From assembly GCA_007751475.1 (NCBI GenBank), contig CP036434.1, positions 2,604,001 to 2,668,000 on the forward strand: a stretch of 64,000 nucleotides of DNA, given 5' to 3'. Positions 24,077 to 33,958 of this stretch are shown here, piece by piece. Made by a program: the position numbers and the translations under genes. The notes under the pieces are model-generated. The model saw nothing but the letters and a program-made list of their open reading frames with translations. It did no database searches and had not been told where the DNA came from. The DNA is from Saltatorellus ferox (lineage in GTDB: Bacteria; Planctomycetota; UBA1135; GCA-002686595). Numbering within the stretch: position 1 is the first letter of the stretch; every line of letters begins with the position of its first letter.

Positions 24077-25588
24077 TCACTGGCCTGCGACCTTCCACTC
24101 GACGCCCACCTTCAGCTGCGGAGCTTCCGGGTCCTCGGGACGGTCCTTCAGCTGGAGCGTCGCCAGCGCGTTCTGGTGGAACCCCGGCTCGAGCGTCGGG
24201 GGCGGCAGAACGACGGAGCCGATGGCGCGCTGTTCCTTGCGCATTCGAATCGGAGCCGGGGTGGCGATCCGCTCGGCCCCGCGCACGAAGAGGAATCTGA
24301 GGTCCTTGTTCGTGGGAAGGTCGTTGAAGACGACCTCGCCGTTCGCGTCGACGCTACGGCTTCCGATGCTGCGCCAGCCTGGTTCGAAGAGCGGCACGCG
24401 TGTATCGCCTCCCTGGCCCGAGCCTTCCATCGAGTCGAAGTCGGCGTTCTGCATCTTCGCGTTCTCCTCGGACATCGTGCGCGCGGTTCCGCCGCGTTGA
24501 CCGCCCTTCCCCCCATTTCTTCCGGCGCTCCCGTTTCTTCCGGCGCCCCCGTTCTTGCCCGTCTTTCCTTCTCCGGCGGCTTCGAGCGCTGCCTCCTTGG
24601 CCGCGCGCTGCGCCTCTTCCAGCGTCTGGGCCGGCTGATCGGATCGCACGTTTCTGGCCTGGGTTTGCGCCTGCATCATGGCGGCGCGCTCCGCGTCGAA
24701 GATGTACGCGCTCATCGCGGTGGGGCGCTCCTCCTTCGGACCAGCGAAGCGAACCGTCATCTCGGCGCGCGCTGGAACCGTGGTGATCACGTGGTCCGGT
24801 CCGCCGTAGGTCAGCTCCACGCCCGTCGGCTGGGTCCAGCGCACCGCATCGTTTCCCCGGGGCGTTCCCACGGAGATGCGATACTCGCCCGCTTCCGGAA
24901 GGCGCGTCTTGAAGCGCCCGGCCGCATCCGTCTGAACGGCGATCGCACCGTCGGTCGTTCCTTGGATCCCGGTCTTGACGTCACGCTGCAGCTCCTCCTC
25001 CGTTGGGTGCTGGGCGCCCTTGGGGAGGAGGAAGACCGGCGTGTTCCGGGGCAGCGGCGCCCCGTTGGAATCGCGAACCTCGCCGGTGATGCGCAGCTCG
25101 TTGCCGACGTAGACCGGCGTGCGCAGGGCGTCGTCGGCCTCGACGAGGACCTCGCGGGTCCAGGTCGGTTCGCCCTCCACTTCGACCTTGAGGCTCCAGG
25201 TGCCAGCGGGCACGGAGGTCCACCGGGTGCGGCCCGTCGCTTCCAGTGCTGCGGCAGCGCCCTCGAGTTCATCGGCGGGCGTCGCCGTCACGACCGCGCT
25301 GTCGATCCGCTGGCCGAGCGCGTTCATGGGGATCACCTCCCAGTATCTCGCCGCGCCGCCCCTGGTCGTCGCGGAGCGAGGCACGTCCTGGATCGTCGCG
25401 AGCGTCGTCGGCCTGGGGGCGTCCTCGGATGCCGCCTCCGACCGTGTCGTCTCGTCGGGCAGACCGATCGTTTCCGCCGGATCCGAGAGCCGGGGGATCG
25501 TCTCCTCCGGGCTCGTCTTGAGCGCCAGGAAGGCCAGCCCGCCGCCGAAGGCGGCGATGGCTACGAAGAGTGGGATGGCGCGGTTCAT
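24077..25588 (-). CDS. Exported protein with carboxypeptidase-regulatory-like domains
   Basis: This is a 503-residue protein with one N-terminal transmembrane or signal segment ('IPLFVAIAAFGGGLAFLAL', about 5-23). The rest is beta-sandwich-like, with at least one CarboxypepD_reg-type unit ('ITGEVRDSNGAPLPRNTPVFL' then 'TDAAGRFKTRLPEAGEYRISV'). A helical Ala/Glu stretch is followed by a Gly/Asn-rich segment built on NGG/AGR repeats (an 18-bp imperfect DNA repeat near 24505-24560). Its architecture resembles the larger repeat protein at 34-36 kb. It may be a surface or envelope scaffold; the function is unknown. Confidence 0.65.
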   Translation of the reverse strand: MNRAIPLFVAIAAFGGGLAFLALKTSPEETIPRLSDPAETIGLPDETTRSEAASEDAPRPTTLATIQDVPRSATTRGGAARYWEVIPMNALGQRIDSAVVTATPADELEGAAAALEATGRTRWTSVPAGTWSLKVEVEGEPTWTREVLVEADDALRTPVYVGNELRITGEVRDSNGAPLPRNTPVFLLPKGAQHPTEEELQRDVKTGIQGTTDGAIAVQTDAAGRFKTRLPEAGEYRISVGTPRGNDAVRWTQPTGVELTYGGPDHVITTVPARAEMTVRFAGPKEERPTAMSAYIFDAERAAMMQAQTQARNVRSDQPAQTLEEAQRAAKEAALEAAGEGKTGKNGGAGRNGSAGRNGGKGGQRGGTARTMSEENAKMQNADFDSMEGSGQGGDTRVPLFEPGWRSIGSRSVDANGEVVFNDLPTNKDLRFLFVRGAERIATPAPIRMRKEQRAIGSVVLPPPTLEPGFHQNALATLQLKDRPEDPEAPQLKVGVEWKVAGQ

Positions 25589-25723
25589 TCGTATGGGCGG
25601 CGGTCTATGGGGCCGTGGTGGGGGGGCAGGCGGTCCGGGTCCGGACGAACGGCCCGCACTGGACTTCCCAGGCACCCCACGCGTCGGGGCCTAACTAGCT
25701 ATCGGGGCATCACTAACTATGTG

Positions 25724-26310
25724 TCAGGCGGGCTCGATCTCAAGGAGAGGCATGCCGGATTCGACGTCGCCTCCGTCCTCCACGATCCACCTCACCACCT
25801 TACCCCGCGCAGGAAGCCCGTCCTGGGCTTTGTAGGGAACGGTGGAGAACGTCTTCATGACCTCGATCAGGCACAGGGCCTGGCCCGCTTCGACCGTGGA
25901 GCCAGCCGTGCAGAACACCGGCTCCCCGGGTGCGGGGGAGTGCCAGACGCGGCCTGATTGGCCGGCTCGAACGAACAATCCGTCCCCCGCGGCGCCCGAA
26001 CTCGCCGCGCCGACGCCCGCGCCGCCTGCGGCGATGCCCTCGGGATCGAGCCTGTACAGCGTCGTTCCGAAGCCGACCGGCGCCATCATGGACTTCGGCG
26101 GATCCGAGACGATCGCGCCGCCCGCGCCCGCAGGCACCACGAGTTCGAAGGACTTTCCGAGCTGGTGCAGGACGCCCGCCGTCATGCCGGGGCTGAGCGT
26201 CGCTCCGCGCGGAAGCGCCGCCGCGAACTCGCCGACGTCCGGCGAGGCCAGCCCGACGTTCCCGTCCTCGAGCGCGACGATCCGAAGCTCTCGTTTCGCG
26301 TGTACCTGGC

Positions 26311-26314
<4 letters not shown>
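25724..26314 (-). CDS. Biotin carboxyl carrier protein-like subunit
   Basis: This is a 196-residue protein whose last 80 residues form a biotinyl/lipoyl domain. The presumed biotin-accepting Lys154 sits in 'CLIEVMKTF', which replaces the E. coli-type 'EAMKMM' but is used by carrier proteins of other lineages. '[28 protein letters not shown]' completes the hammerhead. The N-terminal 115 residues are unusual for AccB and include Ala/Gly linkers. The start overlaps the carboxyltransferase stop by 4 bp (ATGA). It is the third gene of a complete biotin-dependent carboxylase operon. Confidence 0.85.
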
Positions 26315-28038
<1,724 letters not shown>

Positions 28039-28047
28039 GGTGCTGTC

Positions 28048-29415
28048 TCAGGCCGGCCAGCCAGGGATGGTGCGCGTGTCGTACTGACCGCTTCGGAACT
28101 CAGGGGAACCCAGCACGGCGAGGTGCAGGGGGATCGTCGTGGCGATGCCTTCGATGCGCGCGGCGCCGAGGGTGTTCTCCATCGTCGTGATCGCGTCCGC
28201 GCGCGTGGCGGCGTGCACGATCACCTTGGCGATGAGCGAGTCGTAGTAGGGGGAGACCTCGGCGCCTTCCGTCATGTGCGTGTCCACGCGCACGCGGCCG
28301 GGGCCCTGGTCGAGCGGGATGTCGAAGACGTCGACCTTGCCCGGCGAGGGTTTGAAACCGTCGGACGGATCCTCGGCGTTGATGCGGCATTCGATGGCGT
28401 GGCCCTCCAGGCTCACGCCTTGCTGGGTGAAGCCAAGGGGCCCGGCGGCGGCGACGCGCAGCTGCTCGCGCACGATGTCGATGCCGGTCACCATCTCCGT
28501 GACGGGATGCTCGACCTGAAGGCGCGTGTTCATCTCCATGAAGCAGAGCTTGCCCGCGGTCGCGCCTTCGCCCTCGGGGTGCATCAGGAACTCGATGGTG
28601 CCCGCGCCCGTGTAGCCGATCGAAGCGGCGGCCTGGGCCGCGCGCTCACCGAGCGCCTTGCGCGTCGCGTCGTCGAGTGCGGGGGAGGGGCTCTCCTCGA
28701 TCAGCTTCTGGTGGTTGCGCTGGATGGAGCACTCGCGCTCGTAGAGGTGCACGGCGGCGCCGTAGCTGTCGCCGATCACCTGGAACTCGATGTGCCTTCC
28801 GCCCGTGACGTACTTCTCCAGGAACATGGCGCCGTTGCCGAAGGCCGAGATCGCTTCCGCGCGGGCGGAGGGGAACTCGGTACGGACCTCGTCGGCGGAG
28901 TGACAGATCCTCATGCCCCGGCCGCCGCCGCCCGCGTCCGCCTTGAGGATCACCGGGTAGCCGGTGGATTCGGCGACGGAGACGGCCTCTTCGACGGTTT
29001 CGAGCAGGCCCTCGCTGCCGGGCGTGAGGTCGAGCCCCGCGGCGCGCATCGCGACCTTCGCGGGCCACTTGAGGCCCATGCGCTCCATGATGCTCGGGCG
29101 CGGCCCGATGAAGGTCAGCCCGTGCTGCTCGCAGAGCGCGGCGAAGCGCGCGTTCTCGGCGAGGAAGCCCCAGCCCGGGTGCACGGCCGAGCAGCCCGCT
29201 TGACGCGCCGCCTGCACGACCGCGTCAGCGCGCAGGTAGCTGCTGCCGGGCGCCGGACCGCCGATGCAGACCGTCTCGTCGAACTCCTCGGTCCACGGTG
29301 CGCCTTCGTCCGCGCTGGACACCACGCACATCGTGCGTGCGCCCGCCTGTCGCGCGGCTCGGGCGATACGCACGGCCACTTCGCCGCGATTCGCGATGCA
29401 GAGCTTCCTGAACAT
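28048..29415 (-). CDS. accC: Biotin carboxylase subunit
   Basis: This 455-residue biotin carboxylase starts directly with 'MFRKLCIANRGEVAVRIARAA', diagnostic for AccC. The ATP-grasp glycine loop is 'ILKADAGGGGRGMRI', the active-site region is 'YLERECSIQRNHQKLIEESPS' with the usual ERDCSxQRRHQK pattern, and the C-terminal region includes 'LQVEHPVTEMVTG'. It carboxylates biotin on the carrier protein using ATP and bicarbonate. It heads a minus-strand operon with the carboxyltransferase and carrier subunit. The start at 29415 is clear because the family begins there; no strong Shine-Dalgarno is visible. Confidence 0.92.
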   Translation of the reverse strand: MFRKLCIANRGEVAVRIARAARQAGARTMCVVSSADEGAPWTEEFDETVCIGGPAPGSSYLRADAVVQAARQAGCSAVHPGWGFLAENARFAALCEQHGLTFIGPRPSIMERMGLKWPAKVAMRAAGLDLTPGSEGLLETVEEAVSVAESTGYPVILKADAGGGGRGMRICHSADEVRTEFPSARAEAISAFGNGAMFLEKYVTGGRHIEFQVIGDSYGAAVHLYERECSIQRNHQKLIEESPSPALDDATRKALGERAAQAAASIGYTGAGTIEFLMHPEGEGATAGKLCFMEMNTRLQVEHPVTEMVTGIDIVREQLRVAAAGPLGFTQQGVSLEGHAIECRINAEDPSDGFKPSPGKVDVFDIPLDQGPGRVRVDTHMTEGAEVSPYYDSLIAKVIVHAATRADAITTMENTLGAARIEGIATTIPLHLAVLGSPEFRSGQYDTRTIPGWPA

Positions 29416-29478
29416 GGCGGGGAGGGTAGCAGGTCGAGGGGGTGATCGGCGACAATCCGGGCCGCTCACTCGATCCCC

Positions 29479-32061
29479 ATGAGAAACCTCCTGCTCGCTC
29501 TCGCTGTTTCCTTCACTCCGATCGCCGCGGCCTCGGTAGGGGCCTCGGTAGGGCTTTCGGCGGGACATTCGGCGGGACCGGGTGCGCTCTTGCGCGAATC
29601 GGGGCATCCAGCGCGCGACCTGGGAGATCTCGTGCGCGGCTTGGGTGCGCCGCGACTCGAAGAGCGGGTTCAGGCGGAGGCGGAGATCGCGACGGTTCTC
29701 CGGCAAACCCTCGGCGGGGCGGGGGGCGGTGCTTCCGCCGGGACGCCGCGAGATCGCTACGAATCGGCGATCCGCGAGCTTCGCGCGAGCCTGATCGCCC
29801 TTTCGGGTCCCGGAGGCCCTCCTTCCAGCGAAGAGACCCACGCGGGTGCGGCTGCCTCGCGCCGTCGACTCAGCGTCATCCTCGGCGGGGACGATCGCCT
29901 GCTCGGGTTCGCGGTCCAGCTCGCCGCGGACGGGCATCCCGCCGTGCGACCCGTGGGTAAGGATGCGCTGATCGCGCAGCTCAATCGCTGGAGCCGAAGC
30001 GCGCTGTCGGAGCCCTCGAACGGTGCCTTTGACGTTCCGCGCCAGGAGCTGGGCCTCCCTGAACCGATGCTCCAGCGCGCTTCGTTCCGCGTGGCGCTGG
30101 ACCCGAACGGTACCGAGCCCGACGCGGCGACGGATAGCAGCGGAGCGTCCGCCTTCGACCTGCTGGACCGGCGGGGCGGTGCGCCGGTCCCCATCGTCGT
30201 GGATCCCTCCTTCGTCGAGCGCATGGCGCGGCGTCCCGCCGTTCGCCTCGGCGCAGCGCGCATCGAGGGATCGTGGGACGAGCTACTCGAGCAGCTTTGC
30301 GTGATCCATGACGGCGCGTTTCAGCTGCAGGGATATCGCTATCCTGGCGAGGTCTTTCCGTCCGATCGCGTCGAAGCGGGCGACGAGCAGCCGCCTGCGC
30401 GCGCGTGGATCCACGTCGTGCAGCGCGGTACGACGCAGCTTGCGCCAGAGGGGCGAGGCCTGCGCGAGCTGGGCGCCGAGCGGATCGCCGCGTGGTGTCG
30501 GGACGTGATCACCGAGGGCAACCTGATCCGGCAGTCAGCGGCAGCGCGCGCCCTCGGTGTGCTCGACTGGCCGGCGGCCGTGCACTGGCTGGAGCAGCGC
30601 TGGGCCTGGTACGGCGATGTGGTCGCCCTCGAAGGACTGATGGCGGCTGCGGCCCGCGGACGTGTGGCTCCGTCGCTGCAGGATCCGCGCTGCCTGCGTT
30701 CGATCCTGGACCTCGTGGAGAGAGACGCGCGTTCGCTGGCGAGCCTGGCGGAGGCCCGTTCGCTGGCGCTCGCGCCCGAGACGATCCAGGGGACCGGTGA
30801 TGCCTACGCGGCCTCCGCGCGCGGCTTCGAAGAGCGCCTTCATCGACTCTCGATCGGTTTGCGCCAGCTCGTGCCGATGCTCGTCGTCGGGCAGGGCGCG
30901 GAGGAAGCGCGCGTCGTGCCGGCGGACGGATTTCTGTTCGAGGACTTCGAGCGAGCGAGTCCGGAGGGCCAGTGGCTGAGGCTCGCGGTGGCCGAAGGGC
31001 TGGGCGTCGAATCCTCCGTGGCGGCGGCCGCGGCGCGACGGGTTCTCTCGGAGCCGAGCCCGGTCGCGAGTCCGATCGGGGCGGTCAAGCAAAGGGCGGT
31101 CCTCCGCCAGGCCCTGCGCACCCTCGGGATCGTGCAGCCCCGCGGAGATCGTCGGGCAGAGGTGAAGATTCCGCAGCTGAATCGTCTTTTCTCCGAGGAC
31201 GGCCCCGGGGCGAGGGATCTGCGGGGGCTTGGCCTGGAGCTGGCTCGTCTCCGATTCTTCGACAGGGAAGAGACGCCCGGGTTCCCGTCCCCGGAGCTCC
31301 GGCGACAGCGCGAGCCGCTGACTCAGCTCATCATCTGGGCGGCGCTCGTCGCCGAAGAGCGCGCGCCCGAGGTAGCCAAGGGGCCGTCGAAGGGGCCGGG
31401 CTGGGCGTCCGTCATCCTCCGCTCGGCGGTCGAGGATCTCCAGCCCGGGCCCTCACCCGATGTCCGACAGATCGAGCGATCGGCGCTCTGGAAAGCGGCT
31501 CAGGAACTCCGTGCGCTGGGTGGGCACCCGCTTCAGGCGCTCAACCGCTGGGTCGGCGGCAGCCTGGGGACCGCGAAGGGCCAGGTCCTCGACTCCGCGC
31601 TGCTGCGGGTCGGTGCTGCCGGCGCCGAGGCCCGTAACGAGGCCATGGAGCGCTCGGTCAGGGTGCTCGAGTCCGCGGGGGCTCTGGCAGCCGTCGAAGG
31701 GGAGCTGGTGGAGCGTGCCTGGCTCGACCTGGCGGCCCTGGTGGGGGACGAGGCCCTCGGCCGTCGGGCTCGGCGCCTTCTGCTGGAGTCCCTGACGAGA
31801 GGCATGGACAAGAGTGCTCAGCCATCAGGCACGTCGTCGACGCTGGTCTACGCCGCCGAGCGAGCGCTGAGGTCGCTCCAGGAGGCCCGTCTGGACGCGG
31901 ACGCCGAGGATTTCCGTCAGGCGCTGCGACAGGCCGCCCAGCGGGCCGACCACCCGCTGGCCCAGCGCTTCCTGCAGATCGACTGGCCGCCGTCGCCCAC
32001 GGCGGTGGCCAGGGATCTCGAGCGCCTGGAGCCGGTCCATCCGCCCGTCTATTCGTTCTGA
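29479..32061 (+). CDS. Large exported protein, HEAT-like helical repeats possible
   Basis: This is an 860-residue protein with a signal peptide (about 1-18) followed at once by short Ala/Ser/Val/Gly tetrapeptide repeats encoded by a 12-bp tandem array. The remainder is alpha-helical, rich in Arg, Ala, Leu and Glu. Several stretches such as 'QSAAARALGVLDWPAAVHWLEQRW' have the A/L spacing of HEAT or armadillo repeats. I do not recognise a family. It is divergent from accC (63 bp between starts), and the next gene on the same strand encodes a BY-kinase-like ATPase 71 bp downstream. The function is unknown. Confidence 0.65.
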   Translation: MRNLLLALAVSFTPIAAASVGASVGLSAGHSAGPGALLRESGHPARDLGDLVRGLGAPRLEERVQAEAEIATVLRQTLGGAGGGASAGTPRDRYESAIRELRASLIALSGPGGPPSSEETHAGAAASRRRLSVILGGDDRLLGFAVQLAADGHPAVRPVGKDALIAQLNRWSRSALSEPSNGAFDVPRQELGLPEPMLQRASFRVALDPNGTEPDAATDSSGASAFDLLDRRGGAPVPIVVDPSFVERMARRPAVRLGAARIEGSWDELLEQLCVIHDGAFQLQGYRYPGEVFPSDRVEAGDEQPPARAWIHVVQRGTTQLAPEGRGLRELGAERIAAWCRDVITEGNLIRQSAAARALGVLDWPAAVHWLEQRWAWYGDVVALEGLMAAAARGRVAPSLQDPRCLRSILDLVERDARSLASLAEARSLALAPETIQGTGDAYAASARGFEERLHRLSIGLRQLVPMLVVGQGAEEARVVPADGFLFEDFERASPEGQWLRLAVAEGLGVESSVAAAAARRVLSEPSPVASPIGAVKQRAVLRQALRTLGIVQPRGDRRAEVKIPQLNRLFSEDGPGARDLRGLGLELARLRFFDREETPGFPSPELRRQREPLTQLIIWAALVAEERAPEVAKGPSKGPGWASVILRSAVEDLQPGPSPDVRQIERSALWKAAQELRALGGHPLQALNRWVGGSLGTAKGQVLDSALLRVGAAGAEARNEAMERSVRVLESAGALAAVEGELVERAWLDLAALVGDEALGRRARRLLLESLTRGMDKSAQPSGTSSTLVYAAERALRSLQEARLDADAEDFRQALRQAAQRADHPLAQRFLQIDWPPSPTAVARDLERLEPVHPPVYSF
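29530..29577. repeat. 12-bp tandem repeat after a signal peptide
   Basis: Two identical GCCTCGGTAGGG units are followed by two diverged ones (CTTTCGGCGGGA, CATTCGGCGGGA). They are in frame and encode ASVG ASVG LSAG HSAG immediately after the predicted signal-peptide region. Confidence 0.9.
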
Positions 32062-32132
32062 CCACCCTTTCTGGTCCGGTCCGCCCGATATTCTTCAACG
32101 ATTCCGCATCAGGGCTTTCGGACCCGCCGTCG

Positions 32133-32891
32133 ATGGGGAAGATGAGCGCAGTCATGGCACTAAATTCCAGAGCAAAGGCGGGCGGCCTCCGCCCCGCAGA
32201 ACCCGACGAGGCTCGCAAGACGCCCATCCGCCGGGAAGAGCTGAGCGTTCACGTGGACCCACGTGGGCAGATTGCGGAGCAGTTTCGTAGCCTCAGGAAC
32301 TCGGTGCATGCGATGAACCCGGACGGGGCCTCGCACACGCTGGTGATGACGAGCGCACTCCGCGGGGAGGGCAAGACGGTCGGCACGCTGAACCTGGCGC
32401 TCGCCCTGGCCGAGCTGCCGGGCATGCAGGTGCTGGTGCTGGACGCCGATCTGCACAACCCGTCCATCGAGGGCTACCTCGGACTGCCGCGTCGCCAGGG
32501 TCTGACGGAGGTTCTCGGGGGCGGTCTGTCGATTGGAGCCGCGATCCGCCAGACCTCCGTGAACGGAGTCTCTGTGATGGGTGCGGGCGCGCTTCCGCGC
32601 AACCCGTCGGAGCTCATCGGATCGGAGCGCATGCGCACCGTGCTGAACGCGCTGCGCCAGCGTTTCACCTATGTGCTGATCGATACGCCCCAGGCGATGA
32701 CGATCTCCGACGCCAGCTTGCTCGGCGCGATGGCCGACGGGATCCTCGTAGTCGTGCGCTTGAACGAGACGCCGCGCCACTACGTGGAGCAGACGATCAA
32801 CGCGCTCGAGGGACTCGGCGGCAACGTCCTCGGGACCTGCCTCACCGGCGCGAACGTCGAGGATACGGCGCAGGGCTACAGCTCCCGCTGA
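32133..32891 (+). CDS. BY-kinase/CpsD-like P-loop ATPase
   Basis: This is a 252-residue cytosolic protein of the CpsD/CapB/Wzc-C type. The Walker A motif is 'TSALRGEGKTVGTLNLA', the Walker A' motif is 'VLVLDADLHNPSI' and the Walker B motif is 'YVLIDTP'. The N-terminal 'GQIAEQFRSLRNSV' matches the conserved 'EaYRxLRTni' region. The C-terminus has one Tyr (GYSSR) rather than a Tyr cluster, so autophosphorylation-based signalling is doubtful. The usual partner is a Wzz-like membrane activator for exopolysaccharide export; none is encoded nearby. Confidence 0.82.
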   Translation: MGKMSAVMALNSRAKAGGLRPAEPDEARKTPIRREELSVHVDPRGQIAEQFRSLRNSVHAMNPDGASHTLVMTSALRGEGKTVGTLNLALALAELPGMQVLVLDADLHNPSIEGYLGLPRRQGLTEVLGGGLSIGAAIRQTSVNGVSVMGAGALPRNPSELIGSERMRTVLNALRQRFTYVLIDTPQAMTISDASLLGAMADGILVVVRLNETPRHYVEQTINALEGLGGNVLGTCLTGANVEDTAQGYSSR

Positions 32892-32909
32892 AGCCCGACA
32901 GTGATCGGA

Positions 32910-33848
32910 TCAGCTAAAAGGCAGGTCCGGTTGACGAGCTCTCTCGAACGCATCGGGGCTCGCCTGCGGAGAATCTGCGGCGGGCGGCTCGGCGGGAGAT
33001 TCGGCGGGCAACTCCACGGGCCCGGAGCTGGCCTGCGGATCGGGATCGATCAAGTCCTCGGGGCGCACCCTCAGCTTCGTGCCTTCCCGCGCTGATCGAA
33101 TGAGCCGCGCCAGGTTCTTCGACTCCCAGTGGAGCGCCGCCTCGTACTCGGGCCAGCTCGCTTCGCGCCGTCGAAACTCGGGGCCATGGTGGACCCAGCG
33201 CCCGGTTCGGTCGCGGTAGGTCTCGATCACCGCGTGGAGGATCTCGTGCTTCAGGACGAAGCGAACGAACCACTCCGGCACGCCCTCCTGATCGAGCACG
33301 GGATGGACTCGCACGATGCGGGACGTGGGCTCGAAGCTGCCGAGTCGCAGCGACCGTCTGGATCGGCTGAGAGCGCGGCGGCCCCAGCTGATCCTGGGTC
33401 GAGTCACGTCGTTCGCGGGCTCGAAGTCGTTCTCGAACTCGGTCTCGAAGAGCGGCTCTGCGATGGCTCGAAGGTCATGGGCCTCGCCGCCATCATCCAG
33501 GGAAATCCTCCGCTCGCGTGGCGGGAGGCTGGCGATCTCCGAGTGGATCCACGCGTCTAGCACCGGCCCCGCCTTGGTCGCGCGGCGTCCAGCGCGGAGC
33601 CAGGTGGCCAGCGCGTCTCGGACCTCATGGGGCGCCGACTGGAAGCGATGGTGCAGGCGGAGCTCCCAGCCTTCGATGACGCGTGCGGCGCCGTGTCGCC
33701 TGGAGGCGCGAAGGGCGCGCGCCTGGACGGGCGCGCTGCGAGATCGACCGTAGATCACTCGAATGGGGAAGTCGAAGCGCCCCTCCAGGAAGGCTTCCCA
33801 CTGGGCGACGGACCAGATGCGGTCGTCGGTGGAGCGGCTCCGGTCCAT
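32910..33848 (-). CDS. SprT-like metallopeptidase domain protein
   Basis: This is a 312-residue protein. The C-terminal half holds 'FVRFVLKHEILHAVIETYRDRTGRWVHHGPEFRRRE' (written here only as a pattern: HExxH at 'HEILH', then 'HHGPEF' supplying the third His), the signature of SprT-like zinc domains. The N-terminal half is basic and unrecognised. The tail is Pro/Ala/Glu-rich with PAESPAEPPAA-type repeats encoded by 12-bp units near 32985-33015. In this family some members cleave DNA-protein crosslinks; here the role is unknown. It is convergent with the CpsD-like gene. Confidence 0.75.
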   Translation of the reverse strand: MDRSRSTDDRIWSVAQWEAFLEGRFDFPIRVIYGRSRSAPVQARALRASRRHGAARVIEGWELRLHHRFQSAPHEVRDALATWLRAGRRATKAGPVLDAWIHSEIASLPPRERRISLDDGGEAHDLRAIAEPLFETEFENDFEPANDVTRPRISWGRRALSRSRRSLRLGSFEPTSRIVRVHPVLDQEGVPEWFVRFVLKHEILHAVIETYRDRTGRWVHHGPEFRRREASWPEYEAALHWESKNLARLIRSAREGTKLRVRPEDLIDPDPQASSGPVELPAESPAEPPAADSPQASPDAFERARQPDLPFS

Positions 33849-33958
33849 TCAGGAAGCATCCACTGGGACAGTGGGTTCCGCAACCAAAAGCGCGCGTCGT
33901 TTCGGAAGGGACTTCGTCGGTACCTGGTGCGGTCCCGACGGAGTCCCCTCCGAGTGGC